Shown: in pieces, positions 24,820 through 33,546 of the stretch | How positions within the stretch are numbered: the stretch's first letter is position 1 | Layout of the letters: the number at the start of each line of letters is the position of its first letter | Assembly (NCBI GenBank): GCA_964415885.1 | Contig: CAYQCE010000007.1 | Location: forward strand, 1 to 64,000 | Source: CAYQCE01 sp964415885 | GTDB taxonomy: Bacteria; Zixibacteria; MSB-5A5; JAABVY01; JAHJOQ01 | Direction: 5' to 3' | DNA: 64,000 nt | Program-made: the position numbers and the translations under genes | The notes under the pieces: generated by a model | Told to the model about the DNA's origin: nothing | What the model saw: only the letters and a program-made list of their open reading frames with translations | The model's database searches: none

Positions 24820-25983
24820 ATGAAAAGGCTCGCATTTCCGATTCTTGTAGTTGTTCTCACTTTGGGATTTGCTGTAAATGCCTATGTCGACCCCATGGTA
24901 GACTGGGATATGCTGCCCTACCTCGCCATCGCACTTGAATTCGAAGAGTCGGACTATAAGGTTATTCATGAACGCACGTACGATCTGGTGCGGGAGAGTG
25001 TCTCGGATGAGGGGTTTGAGAAGCTCGCGTTGCGTGAGGGTTACCGGTCGCAGATGTACGCTCGACCCGACTTGTTTGCGCAGCAGCTAAACTTCTATCG
25101 GATCAAGCCTCTCTACATCCTGCTACTGTATTCGCTGATGAAACTGGGCATGACTCCGCCCACGGCATCCGTGCTTGTGTCTGTGCTCTCATGCGTTGCG
25201 ATCAGTTTCATCGTTGCCGTCTGGATCAGAAGATACTACCGTGGAATAGAGGCCACGATATTCTGGCTATTGGTAATAGTCGCGGCGAGGGTGCCGGAGT
25301 TTGCCGGACTTTCATCGCCCGACGCGCTGGGGGCGTTTCTCACGATGCTGTCACTCTACCTGCTTCTGGAACGATCCAAAGTCATTCTCTCGGCAGCCGT
25401 GTTGATCCTCGCCATGTTCGCGCGGCCGGACACGGCTACGCTTGCGCTACCCCTGTTCGCATATCTTGCATTCACAAATGACAAGGACCTGAAACTGAGT
25501 TTCGCGAAGGCCGGAGCGCTGGCGATGACCGCACTGGTTGTGTATGGCGGGATTTCCTATTTCGCCGACGGCTACAGTTGGTGGACTCTCTTCTGGCATA
25601 CTTTCGTGGGCAAGATTCACGCTCCCGAGCAGTTCGACACGCCGATTTCTCTCTCTACGTATATATCGGCGTTCGCACGGAATATCTCGGAGCTGACCAG
25701 TTATCGTTTCCCGTACATCGTACTGCTCGCATTCCTGACGTTTGTGACAACAGGCGCCGGTCTAATCAGGACCAGTCGCTACGCGCACATTGTCGGATTG
25801 CTTCTTTTTGTTTTTGTCGCCAGATTTGTTCTATTCCCGGCAATCTACGAGAGATTCCTGATCGCTCACTATCTCACAATAATGCTCTCCTTCGTAACCG
25901 TACTACACGGAGTTACCCACAGGAGAGCCACGGCTTCGGGGAAAGAGCCGGCGGAAGTCAGCACAAGCAGAGTCGCTAAGTAG
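24820..25983 (+). CDS. Polytopic membrane protein, putative GT-C-like glycosyltransferase (paralogue A)
   Basis: The 387-residue protein has about nine or ten membrane helices. After the first helix comes an acidic DPMVDWDMLPY loop and a periplasmic segment with RPDLFAQQLNFYRIKPLY. Later motifs are GLSSPDALGAFL and FARPDTATLAL. An acidic pair in the first extracytoplasmic loop is the hallmark of GT-C enzymes, but I do not recognise the family. It aligns over its whole length with the converging gene at 25976-27166, sharing for example DWD(M/I)LPY, PDLF, FYR(I/V)KPLY, SSPDALG, TSYRFP/TAYRFP and YERFL/MERFL. The two 3' ends overlap by 8 bases. Confidence 0.6.
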   Translation: MKRLAFPILVVVLTLGFAVNAYVDPMVDWDMLPYLAIALEFEESDYKVIHERTYDLVRESVSDEGFEKLALREGYRSQMYARPDLFAQQLNFYRIKPLYILLLYSLMKLGMTPPTASVLVSVLSCVAISFIVAVWIRRYYRGIEATIFWLLVIVAARVPEFAGLSSPDALGAFLTMLSLYLLLERSKVILSAAVLILAMFARPDTATLALPLFAYLAFTNDKDLKLSFAKAGALAMTALVVYGGISYFADGYSWWTLFWHTFVGKIHAPEQFDTPISLSTYISAFARNISELTSYRFPYIVLLAFLTFVTTGAGLIRTSRYAHIVGLLLFVFVARFVLFPAIYERFLIAHYLTIMLSFVTVLHGVTHRRATASGKEPAEVSTSRVAK

Positions 25984-27166
25984 ATATCTCCCGTTCATCC
26001 AGAAGCAACCGCAGGCGAACGACGAATGCCTGCAATGCGATGATGTAGTATCCCATCAAAAACCGCTCCATCAGAACGGGGTAGAGAACATATCTGATTG
26101 CAAATACGAGAATGAGGATAGCCCCGATGTGCATATATCTGTCCGGCGATAACAACTTCCATCGCGCCATCACGAAAGTCAGGAAGATGACAAAGATGAT
26201 TGCAGGGAACCGATAGGCCGTCAGCTCAGGGATGTTCCCCAGAAACTTGGAAAGGTACATCGAGAGCGAGAATTCGATATCCACCGCGTTCGGATCGAGA
26301 GTGGTTCCGGAGATCATGTGCTGCAGCATGGTTGACCAACTGTATGTCCTGAAGAAGTGGCCCATGACGAAGTGAACCACAACCAACGCTGCCAGCATCA
26401 AAGCTGCTCTGAGTCGAGGAACCTTGATCTGTTCGACGTTCGTAATGCCGATGTAGACTACGATCAGCCCGGCGAATATCACGTTGTCGGGACGAGCGAG
26501 CATCGACAGGATGAGGGCGGCGAGGCCCATGTATGGACGGCCCTTCTCGATGAAGAGATAGCCTGCAAGAAACACGAACAGGCTGCCGAGAGCATCCGGC
26601 GATGAGTAACTCGAAACCTCCGGAAGCTGGACAAAGAGGAGGATCAGAAGCCAGATTCCGACTCCCTTGATATTGGGATAGTAACTGTAGACCCATAATC
26701 CGAGCAGAAGTGCTATGATAATGGACGCGATAACGGATATGAGCACAGAGGCGTCGAACATTGGGATGCCGGCAGTGTATGCGAGATAGAGGAGCGTGTA
26801 GTACAGCGGCTTCACTCGATAGAATCCGAGCTGAGCGACAAACAAATCCGGTTCGGCATACATTGCCGACCTGTAGTCGCCTCGTGCCGTCAACTCCTCG
26901 AACTTCGACTCGGAGACATTTTCGTGGACGATCTCATAGGTCCTGTTGTGAACTGCCTCGGGATCGGTTTCCTCGAACTCGATGGCGCAGGCGATATACG
27001 GCAGGATGTCCCAGTCGATCACCGGATCCATATAGCTGTTGGCTGCGATGGCCAGTGTAACTGCGGCAACACAGAGAGTGAAAACGGTCTTTTTCAAGAA
27101 CGGCCTTTCTGCAATCGTCATCTGTTTGTGGTTTTTCGCTTGACTGATCGTGATACGCCACTTCAT
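25976..27166 (-). CDS. Polytopic membrane protein, putative GT-C-like glycosyltransferase (paralogue B)
   Basis: The 396-residue paralogue of the gene it converges on has the same acidic loop (DPVIDWDILPY), PDLFVAQLGFYRVKPLY, YSSPDALGS, LARPDNVIF and a long run of helices. The two proteins are clearly homologous but well diverged, so the duplication is old. The start at 27166 has a weak AGG-type site; a second Met at 27121 (MTIAERP) would give a better-shaped N-terminus and has no ribosome site. The start faces the DUF4430 gene only 12 bases away. Confidence 0.6.
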   Translation of the reverse strand: MKWRITISQAKNHKQMTIAERPFLKKTVFTLCVAAVTLAIAANSYMDPVIDWDILPYIACAIEFEETDPEAVHNRTYEIVHENVSESKFEELTARGDYRSAMYAEPDLFVAQLGFYRVKPLYYTLLYLAYTAGIPMFDASVLISVIASIIIALLLGLWVYSYYPNIKGVGIWLLILLFVQLPEVSSYSSPDALGSLFVFLAGYLFIEKGRPYMGLAALILSMLARPDNVIFAGLIVVYIGITNVEQIKVPRLRAALMLAALVVVHFVMGHFFRTYSWSTMLQHMISGTTLDPNAVDIEFSLSMYLSKFLGNIPELTAYRFPAIIFVIFLTFVMARWKLLSPDRYMHIGAILILVFAIRYVLYPVLMERFLMGYYIIALQAFVVRLRLLLDEREIST

Positions 27167-27177
27167 TGCAACCTGTT

Positions 27178-27519
27178 ATGGGTTCGAGAAGTTCAAAAGT
27201 ATTTTCGATGTGTTCGATATGTACGTTTGCGCTCTGGTGCGCTTTCGTTCCGGCCTGTTCCGGTCCGGACGTTGTACAGGAAATCGCGCTTCCCGATTCG
27301 ACCGGAGTTTCGGTGCTGGAGCTGACGAGAGCGTATCACGAGGTGGACTTTAAGCAGACGTCGGCAGGCGCATTTATTGAGGCCATCGATGGTGTCCGTA
27401 ACCGTGACGACACATATTGGCTTTACTATGTCAATGACAGCTCGGGCACGATGGCTGCAGACAGGTATATAGTTAGAGAAGGTGATCGGGTTGAGTGGCG
27501 GTATATTTCCGGATACTGA
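27178..27519 (+). CDS. DUF4430-domain lipoprotein
   Basis: The 113-residue protein has a lipoprotein-like signal (RSSK n-region, hydrophobic core ICTFALWCAFV, lipobox VPAC) and a DUF4430 domain: GAFIEAIDGV, TYWLYYVND and the end VREGDRVEWRY. The domain is shared with the C-terminal part of vertebrate transcobalamin and occurs in bacterial surface proteins, so ligand binding is likely. Starts at 27166 (TTG) and 27208 are alternatives; 27178 gives the best signal peptide. The ECF S component at 10.2 kb could be a partner but is far away. Confidence 0.65.
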   Translation: MGSRSSKVFSMCSICTFALWCAFVPACSGPDVVQEIALPDSTGVSVLELTRAYHEVDFKQTSAGAFIEAIDGVRNRDDTYWLYYVNDSSGTMAADRYIVREGDRVEWRYISGY

Positions 27520-27624
27520 CCTCGGATCATCCTGCTTGGAGGGTTTTTTCCTCATCTCAATTTCGAGTGGATTCTGTACTTAGCCAAGCCTTGGAAGGCG
27601 TTTATATTCGGAGACTTAAACTGC

Positions 27625-27653
27625 TTGACTGCTTTCACGGGTGAATATATATT
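27625..27653 (+). promoter_or_regulatory. Promoter of the inositol-lipid cluster
   Basis: TTGACT-17 bp-TATATT, with an AAGGAAGG ribosome site between it and the ATG at 27682. The rest of 27520-27681 is without a gene. Confidence 0.65.
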
Positions 27654-27681
27654 CCCTGAGCTAAGGAAGGCGGTTTATTGA

Positions 27682-28281
27682 ATGAACAGTGATCGAAGGG
27701 CAGCTTACGAGCTGAAATCGCAGTTTTTCGGTCGGATTTGCCTCAAGGCGGGGCTGACGCCAAACGCGCTGACGGCGATTAGTTTATTGATTTCAGTTGC
27801 GGCGGGTATTACCCTTTGGAAGGGCTATTTTTACATCGGATCGGTACTGATAATCCTAACATCATTTGCGGATATGCTCGACGGTGCAACGGCGCGTGCC
27901 GGTAAAATCGGTACGACGTATGGTGGAATACTGGATCATGTCTCCGATCGATATGCCGAGTTCTTCATACTTGCGGGAGTTTTGCTCTCGCAGCGTGTTC
28001 ACGCCGGATGGGCACTGTTTGCACTCTTCGGTATGATCATAGCCTCCTACACCCGCGCAGCCGCCGAGTCAATCGGCAAGATCGAGAACTGCGAGGTGGG
28101 CGCGGTCGGACGTCTAGAGAAGTTCATTATCCTCCTGTTCGGCCTGATCGGTGAGGAGATATTCCCGGGCAATCACCTGCTCGCAATAGGCCTTGCTCTG
28201 GTTGGAATCTTCTCATACATAACTTCGATACAGAGGCTCATCCACACCAAGAAGCTTCTCCGGGAGAAAGATAAAGCATAG
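27682..28281 (+). CDS. CDP-alcohol phosphatidyltransferase
   Basis: The 199-residue inner-membrane enzyme has about six helices and the complete family signature D-G-x2-A-R-x8-G-x3-D-x3-D (LDGATARAG...GILDHVSD, roughly residues 66-89). It joins a CDP-activated lipid to an alcohol or phospho-alcohol. Because the next genes are a PfkB kinase and inositol-3-phosphate synthase, the likely product is phosphatidylinositol phosphate or a related inositol lipid. Phosphatidylglycerophosphate synthase is the alternative. It abuts the kinase with no gap. Confidence 0.85.
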   Translation: MNSDRRAAYELKSQFFGRICLKAGLTPNALTAISLLISVAAGITLWKGYFYIGSVLIILTSFADMLDGATARAGKIGTTYGGILDHVSDRYAEFFILAGVLLSQRVHAGWALFALFGMIIASYTRAAAESIGKIENCEVGAVGRLEKFIILLFGLIGEEIFPGNHLLAIGLALVGIFSYITSIQRLIHTKKLLREKDKA

Positions 28282-29193
28282 ATGATCACCGCAGTCGGAA
28301 ATCCGGTCTACGACGAAATCGAAACACAATATGTCAAGACCGACGGTAGAGTTCTGTCGGGCTGTTCCACGAATTTTTGTCTTGCGCTATCCAAGCTGCA
28401 GGTGAAGACCTCGCTTGTCGGGAACATCGGAGCCGACATGCGCGAGCGTTTCACGAAAGACCTGGATCAGTATGGCATCGAGCATGATCTCTACGATGCA
28501 AGCGAGAGCGGCGGTTTTCATCTCAGGTACTACGGCGATCACGGAGAACGCGAGCTGACTCTTCTCGGCGATGCCGGACAAATCGAGAGCTTCCCTGCCC
28601 GGTATCTCCAGAGCGACTACATCGTCTTCGGACCGATTCTCGGAGAAGTCGATTTAGAGTACGTGAAGGATATCAGGCGGAAGTCGGATGCCAGGCTGGT
28701 GCTTGACCCGCAGGGAATCCTCCGGGGCCACAACTCGGGAAAGATCTTTCATGAGAAGAAGGATGAGACCGAAGAGCTGATAGGTTTGTGCGATATCGTT
28801 AAGCCGAATGAGCTCGAATGCAAGGTCCTCACGGGTATCGATCCGAGGGTCGACTCGAGGGAGCCTGCGAGAATGATAAAGGACTGGGGGCCGGGTGTCG
28901 TTGTGATTACGCTTGCCGAGCTCGGTTCAGTTATATACGACGGTAACCAGTTTATCGAGATCCCGCCGTACGAAACACTCGCGAAGGATTCGACGGGTGC
29001 GGGGGACACCTATCTCGGCGGTTTCATTTACGGTGTCGTAAGTGGATGGGACCTCGAGGAGTGCGGCTGTATGGGCTCTGCTGTCGCGAGCGTAATGATA
29101 GAAAACACTGGTCCGGAGTTTCCGTTGAACCGCGTGGAGGCGCTAAGACGACAGCAGGATCTTCTGAAACGGAATTCAGAATCGAATGTTTGA
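28282..29193 (+). CDS. PfkB-family carbohydrate kinase, candidate inositol kinase
   Basis: The 303-residue ribokinase-fold enzyme has the PfkB second signature at residues 235-246 (KDSTGAGDTYLGG, catalytic Asp about 241) and KPNELECKVLTG in the middle. The Gly-rich N-terminal signature is reduced to VGNIGADMRERF. PfkB enzymes phosphorylate sugars, nucleosides or, in some archaea and plants, myo-inositol. Its place between a CDP-alcohol phosphatidyltransferase and inositol-phosphate synthase suggests an inositol-related substrate. This is inference from context; adenosine-type kinases also share the fold. Confidence 0.8.
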   Translation: MITAVGNPVYDEIETQYVKTDGRVLSGCSTNFCLALSKLQVKTSLVGNIGADMRERFTKDLDQYGIEHDLYDASESGGFHLRYYGDHGERELTLLGDAGQIESFPARYLQSDYIVFGPILGEVDLEYVKDIRRKSDARLVLDPQGILRGHNSGKIFHEKKDETEELIGLCDIVKPNELECKVLTGIDPRVDSREPARMIKDWGPGVVVITLAELGSVIYDGNQFIEIPPYETLAKDSTGAGDTYLGGFIYGVVSGWDLEECGCMGSAVASVMIENTGPEFPLNRVEALRRQQDLLKRNSESNV

Positions 29194-29211
29194 TACAGGA
29201 AGGGAGGTTTG

Positions 29212-30390
29212 ATGGGCAAGGTTAGAGTTGCTATTATCGGTGTCGGCAACTGTGCCTCATCATTCGTTCAGGGAGTGCACTACTACAGAAACGCATCGGA
29301 GAGCGATTTCGTCCCGGGTCTAATGCATGTCAATCTCGGGGGATATCATATCTCCGATATCGAGTTCTCGGCAGCAATAGATATCGACAAAAACAAGGTC
29401 GGACTCGACCTTGCGGACGCCATCTTCACACATCCGAATAATACTTACAAGTTCAGCTCCGTACCGAAGACCGGTATCAAAGTCCAGCGTGGTATGACTC
29501 ACGACGGCCTCGGATACTATCTTTCGCAGATAATCGAGAAGGCGCCCGGAGATACGGTTGACATCGTCAAGCTGCTCAAGGATACAGGCACGGATGTCGT
29601 TGTGAGCTATCTTCCGGTCGGTTCCGAGGAAGCCACGAAGTGGTATGTCGAGCAGATTCTGGATGCCGGCTGTGGGTTCGTGAACTGTATACCGGTGTTC
29701 ATAGCCCGCGAGCCGTACTGGCAGGAGCGGTTCAAGAAGCGTGGATTGCCGGTCATCGGCGACGATATCAAGTCGCAGGTCGGCGCCACTATCGTGCATC
29801 GTGTTCTGACGCGTCTGTTCAGGAGTCGAGGCGTGCGGCTCGAGAGAACAAGCCAGTTGAACGTAGGCGGCAACACAGACTTTCTCAATATGCTCGAACG
29901 CTCGAGGCTCGAATCCAAGAAAATATCGAAAACCAACGCCGTGACATCGCAGCTCGATTACGATATCGGCGAGGGCAATGTGCATATCGGACCGTCCGAC
30001 TATGTCCCCTGGCTGCAGGACCGCAAGTGGGCTTACATCCGTATGGAGGGCCGCACATTCGGCGATGTACCTTTGAATATCGAGCTCAAGCTCGAGGTGT
30101 GGGATTCACCGAATTCGGCGGGCGTTGTGATCGATGCGGTTCGGTGTTGCAAGCTCGCGCTCGACAACGGGTTGTCCGGGGCAATGGAGGCTCCGTCGGC
30201 ATATTTCAAGAAGTCGCCGCCGATACAGTTCTTTGACGACAAAGCACTCGATATGACCGAGGAGTTCATACGACAGTATGGTTTCGGCGGAACGGCGAAG
30301 AAATCAGCAAAGAAGTCCGGTGGTGCGAAGACGACACGAAAGCGTACAACAAAGAAGAAGTCCACGAAGAAATCCTCGAAAAAGAAATAG
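29212..30390 (+). CDS. ino1: Inositol-3-phosphate synthase with lysine-rich tail
   Basis: The 392-residue enzyme isomerises glucose 6-phosphate to 1L-myo-inositol 1-phosphate with NAD+. It shows the Rossmann motif VAIIGVGNCASSFVQG, then YLPVGSEEA, FVNCIPVFIA, the GDDIKSQVGAT motif and NVGGNTDFLNM. The body ends about residue 363. A tail of about 29 residues follows made almost only of Lys, Ser, Thr, Arg, Gly and Ala (KKSAKKSGG, RKRTTKKKS), like the basic tails of histone H1-type proteins, and it is not part of the family. The ATG at 29212 has a GGGAGG site. Confidence 0.93.
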   Translation: MGKVRVAIIGVGNCASSFVQGVHYYRNASESDFVPGLMHVNLGGYHISDIEFSAAIDIDKNKVGLDLADAIFTHPNNTYKFSSVPKTGIKVQRGMTHDGLGYYLSQIIEKAPGDTVDIVKLLKDTGTDVVVSYLPVGSEEATKWYVEQILDAGCGFVNCIPVFIAREPYWQERFKKRGLPVIGDDIKSQVGATIVHRVLTRLFRSRGVRLERTSQLNVGGNTDFLNMLERSRLESKKISKTNAVTSQLDYDIGEGNVHIGPSDYVPWLQDRKWAYIRMEGRTFGDVPLNIELKLEVWDSPNSAGVVIDAVRCCKLALDNGLSGAMEAPSAYFKKSPPIQFFDDKALDMTEEFIRQYGFGGTAKKSAKKSGGAKTTRKRTTKKKSTKKSSKKK

Positions 30391-30399
30391 ATGATTGCG

Positions 30400-30425
30400 A
30401 AGGCGGCTTCGGCCGCCTTTCTTCT
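30400..30425 (+). terminator. Terminator after ino1
   Basis: An 8-bp stem AAGGCGGC/GCCGCCTT (30400-30407 with 30412-30419) with a TTCG tetraloop, followed by a short T/C run. It ends 15 bases before the tmk start. Confidence 0.8.
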
Positions 30426-30433
30426 ATATACGT

Positions 30434-31069
30434 ATGTCTCAATCCGGATCATTCATAACCCTCGAGGGGATAGACTTTTCGGGAAAATCGACTCAAGCCG
30501 GGTATCTCGTCCGATGGCTTGCAGAATCGGGATATGAAGTAGACTTCATTCGCGAACCGGGTGGAACGGAGGCCTCCGAGCGGATCCGCGCCATACTTCT
30601 CAGCCGCGACGATATCGCCGTTGGTGACAGAACCGAGCTACTACTATTCCTTGCTGCGCGTGCACAGCTTGTCGATGAGATTGTCGTACCGAAACTTGAG
30701 TCCGGATCGATCGTGGTCTGTGACAGGTTTTTCGATTCGACATTCGCGTATCAGGGCTATGCACGAGGAATAGATATCGAGGTCATCAAGCAGATAAACG
30801 GCTTCGCCACAAACCGCCTGAACCCTGACCTGACACTTGTATATGACCTTCCTGTTGAGGTAGCGCAGCGGAGAGGTAGCGATACTGCCGCCGATCACGA
30901 TCGTCTCGAAAAAGAGGATCTCGGTTTCCACAGACGGGTGCGGGAGGGATACCTCAGGCTTGCCGATGAGTATAAAGACAGGATAGTCGTGATCAGGGCG
31001 GATGACTCCCTCGAATCAATCTGGGAGAAGACCCGCGAGGTTGTGAGCAAGAGAGTCTTGCGCAAATAG
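30434..31069 (+). CDS. tmk: Thymidylate kinase
   Basis: The 211-residue enzyme converts dTMP to dTDP. It has the P-loop EGIDFSGKSTQ (residues ~9-19), DFIREPGGTEASE, VVCDRFFDSTFAYQG, and a lid region with RRGSDTAADHDRLE. I use the ATG at 30434. The longer frame from 30395 runs through the terminator hairpin. No ribosome site precedes it; TATATA lies at 30425-30430, so initiation may be leaderless from a cryptic promoter, or by read-through. Confidence 0.92.
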   Translation: MSQSGSFITLEGIDFSGKSTQAGYLVRWLAESGYEVDFIREPGGTEASERIRAILLSRDDIAVGDRTELLLFLAARAQLVDEIVVPKLESGSIVVCDRFFDSTFAYQGYARGIDIEVIKQINGFATNRLNPDLTLVYDLPVEVAQRRGSDTAADHDRLEKEDLGFHRRVREGYLRLADEYKDRIVVIRADDSLESIWEKTREVVSKRVLRK

Positions 31070-31096
31070 ACAAGGCAGAGAGCCGATTACTTCGAT

Positions 31097-32725
31097 ATGC
31101 GAACCGCTATAATACGGATCATATTCGTCCCCGCGATAATGTTACTCATCGCGGCTCTGGCTGTTACGGTCGTAGGTGACCCGCGCTTTGCAAGCATGCG
31201 TCTGATGTCGGAGGCGATGCTCATCGTGGATCGCTACTCGTTCGAGGAGGCCGAACCGAAGCAACTCTTCAATTCCGCGTGGGATGGGATGGCCGGTATG
31301 CTCGATCCGCATACGACGTTCATTCCTGCGGAATCATACCGATTCGTTACCGAGGAGAATCAGGGGTCATTCCAGGGTATAGGCGTAGAGATAACGGTGC
31401 GGGATGGCCTCGTAACCGTGATATCCCCGATTGCGGGATCGCATGCCGAGGAGGTCGGGCTGAGGCCGGGTGATCAGGTCATTGCTGTCGACTCAGTCGA
31501 TGTAACAGAAATGCCGTCGGACGAGGTGACATCGCGTATCAGGGGACCCGCCGGGACGACCGTTCTTATTCGCATCAGACGACCGGGCATGAAGGAGCCG
31601 TTCGAGGTTGAAATCGAGAGACGGAATGTCGAAATATCTGCGGTTCTTTACAGCGGTGTTGTCGATTCGGTCGGATATGTTCATATGTCGCGATTCTCAC
31701 TCATGAGTCCGTACGAATTCAGCGACGCGCTTGAACAGATCATGAGCGAGGATTTGAAGGGTCTCGTGATCGATCTTCGCGGAAATCCGGGCGGATTCAT
31801 GTCTGGCGCGATCTTTGTCGCCGGGCTATTTCTGCCGGATGACAAGCTGATAGTGGCGACAAAGAGCAGGCGCGAGTGGGAGAACTACTCCGTCAGCACG
31901 ACGAACGACGGTCCTCTCACCGACATACCGCTCGCAGTGCTGGTCAGTGGTGGCTCAGCATCTGCATCGGAGATTGTTGCGGGCGCGTTACAGGATCACG
32001 ATCGAGCGGTGATTATTGGTGATACGACATTCGGAAAGGGACTCGTCCAGACCAACATCATGCTTCCGGATGATAATGCGTTCCGTGTTACAACATCGAA
32101 GTACTACCTGCCATCGGGACGGCTCATCCAGAAGTTCGCGGAGGCGGACTGGGCAGAGAATATGCATATCTCACGCGAGGAGATAAACACCGCCTACCGT
32201 ACCGATGCCGGCAGAAGCGTTTACGGCGGGGGCGGCATAGCTCCGGATATTCCGATGGTCCGCGACAGCGTAACTGTGCTCTCAACGGTGCTGACGTACG
32301 GCAACTACTTCTTCAGATTTGCTGTCGACTACAGGGCGCAGCACGGCGACTCGATACCGGAAGGAGTAACGGATGAGATGCTCGCAAGCTTCAGAGAATA
32401 TGTCTATGCGGAGGATTTCGAGTACCCCAATTTCGTGCACGAACAACTGGACTCGCTACGAGTCGGTCTCGCCGGTATGGATGGTCGCGCTGTAGAGAAT
32501 GTCCTGTCGAGTATTCGTGCCAGGGCGGAGCAGCTCGAGGAAGACGACTGGATGCAGTCGCGAGATTTCATTCGCGACAGACTGTGTGAGAGGTTTGCCA
32601 ACCTCCGGGGAGGCAGAGAGGAAGTCTACGAAACGTGTCGTCTCAGAAGCGACGAGCAGATTCAAACTGCAATCGAGATCGTGTCGGATACTGCGCTATA
32701 TAATTCGCTACTTCGGCTGGAATAA
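31097..32725 (+). CDS. S41-family carboxyl-terminal processing protease
   Basis: The 542-residue protein has an N-terminal signal anchor (IIFVPAIMLLIAALAVTVV), a region before the PDZ domain with MLDPHTTFIPAES, a PDZ domain (about residues 90-175; GIGVEITV...GLRPGDQVIAVDS) and the S41 catalytic core: GLVIDLRGNPGG, the serine motif GGSASASEI (about 289-297) and the lysine motif TTFGKGLVQT. It acts on periplasmic proteins with exposed C-termini. About 200 residues follow the core, a helical region of unknown use. It is likely co-transcribed with tmk. Confidence 0.92.
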   Translation: MRTAIIRIIFVPAIMLLIAALAVTVVGDPRFASMRLMSEAMLIVDRYSFEEAEPKQLFNSAWDGMAGMLDPHTTFIPAESYRFVTEENQGSFQGIGVEITVRDGLVTVISPIAGSHAEEVGLRPGDQVIAVDSVDVTEMPSDEVTSRIRGPAGTTVLIRIRRPGMKEPFEVEIERRNVEISAVLYSGVVDSVGYVHMSRFSLMSPYEFSDALEQIMSEDLKGLVIDLRGNPGGFMSGAIFVAGLFLPDDKLIVATKSRREWENYSVSTTNDGPLTDIPLAVLVSGGSASASEIVAGALQDHDRAVIIGDTTFGKGLVQTNIMLPDDNAFRVTTSKYYLPSGRLIQKFAEADWAENMHISREEINTAYRTDAGRSVYGGGGIAPDIPMVRDSVTVLSTVLTYGNYFFRFAVDYRAQHGDSIPEGVTDEMLASFREYVYAEDFEYPNFVHEQLDSLRVGLAGMDGRAVENVLSSIRARAEQLEEDDWMQSRDFIRDRLCERFANLRGGREEVYETCRLRSDEQIQTAIEIVSDTALYNSLLRLE

Positions 32726-32853
32726 ACGTCGCCGCGATACGGGCTTGTTTACATGTCGCTTCTGTGCACAAACTTCGAACAATCGAGGCGCAACCGATGT
32801 AACTACTACATCGAGTACCGTTCACGATTGACATGAGGGAGTTATGATCTGGC

Positions 32854-33546
32854 ATGCGATTCGAACTGTTTATTGACTTCGACGGCACCATCGCAACAGA
32901 GGATGTGGGGAATCGCTTTTTCACGACTTTCTGCAACGGCAGGAACAGGGATCTTGTCGAGCGCTGGAAAAGACGAGATGTGACATCGATTGAATGCCTG
33001 AAGGGGGAGGCGGCGCTCATAACCGCGAGCGAAGCGGAACTGCTCGAATTCTCCCGTCAATTCGACATCGATCCGGGATTCAAAGCTGTCCGCGAGATAT
33101 GCAGCAGACACGATGTTCCTATACGTATCGTGTCCGACGGCCTGAGTCTCTATATCAGGGAGATACTGAAGAAACACAACTTCAGCGATATCCCCGTCTT
33201 CGCCAACCGGGCAATTTTCAACAATGGTCGCGTCGATGTCGAGTTTCCTCACATAGATTACTCGTGCGGTCACTGTGGAAACTGCAAAGGCGGTGCCATC
33301 CGTACAATGCGTTCGCCCGGCAGCAGGACCATCTTTGTCGGAGACGGATACTCCGATTTGTGTGCCGCGGGTGAGGCGGATTATTTATTTGCGAAAGGGG
33401 ACCTCGCAGCCTATCTTGGGCGCAATAATGAGGCCTTTATACCCTTTGAAACGCTGCAGGAAGTGGCCGAAAGCATGATGCGTATCGTGCGAAACAGAGA
33501 ACTCGAAATCAAAGAAGACCCCGCAGGAAAGGACATGTCGAGATGA
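32854..33546 (+). CDS. HAD-IB phosphatase (MtnX/PSP-like)
   Basis: The 230-residue haloacid-dehalogenase enzyme has nucleophile Asp8 and acid/base Asp10 in FIDFDGTIATED, motif II RIVSDG, and FVGDGYSDLCAA at the end. The layout follows MtnX and phosphoserine phosphatase-like proteins. The CGHCGNCKGG stretch is an unusual Cys cluster that resembles a metal site seen in some MtnX relatives. Substrate unknown. A TATGAT box ends 5 bases before the ATG and no ribosome site fits, so the start may be leaderless. It overlaps the next gene by 4 bases. Confidence 0.75.
   Translation: MRFELFIDFDGTIATEDVGNRFFTTFCNGRNRDLVERWKRRDVTSIECLKGEAALITASEAELLEFSRQFDIDPGFKAVREICSRHDVPIRIVSDGLSLYIREILKKHNFSDIPVFANRAIFNNGRVDVEFPHIDYSCGHCGNCKGGAIRTMRSPGSRTIFVGDGYSDLCAAGEADYLFAKGDLAAYLGRNNEAFIPFETLQEVAESMMRIVRNRELEIKEDPAGKDMSR

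Noticed and set aside
27530..27555. Possible terminator after the DUF4430 gene
   Set aside because: A run of six T is present, but the stem before it is only about four base pairs.
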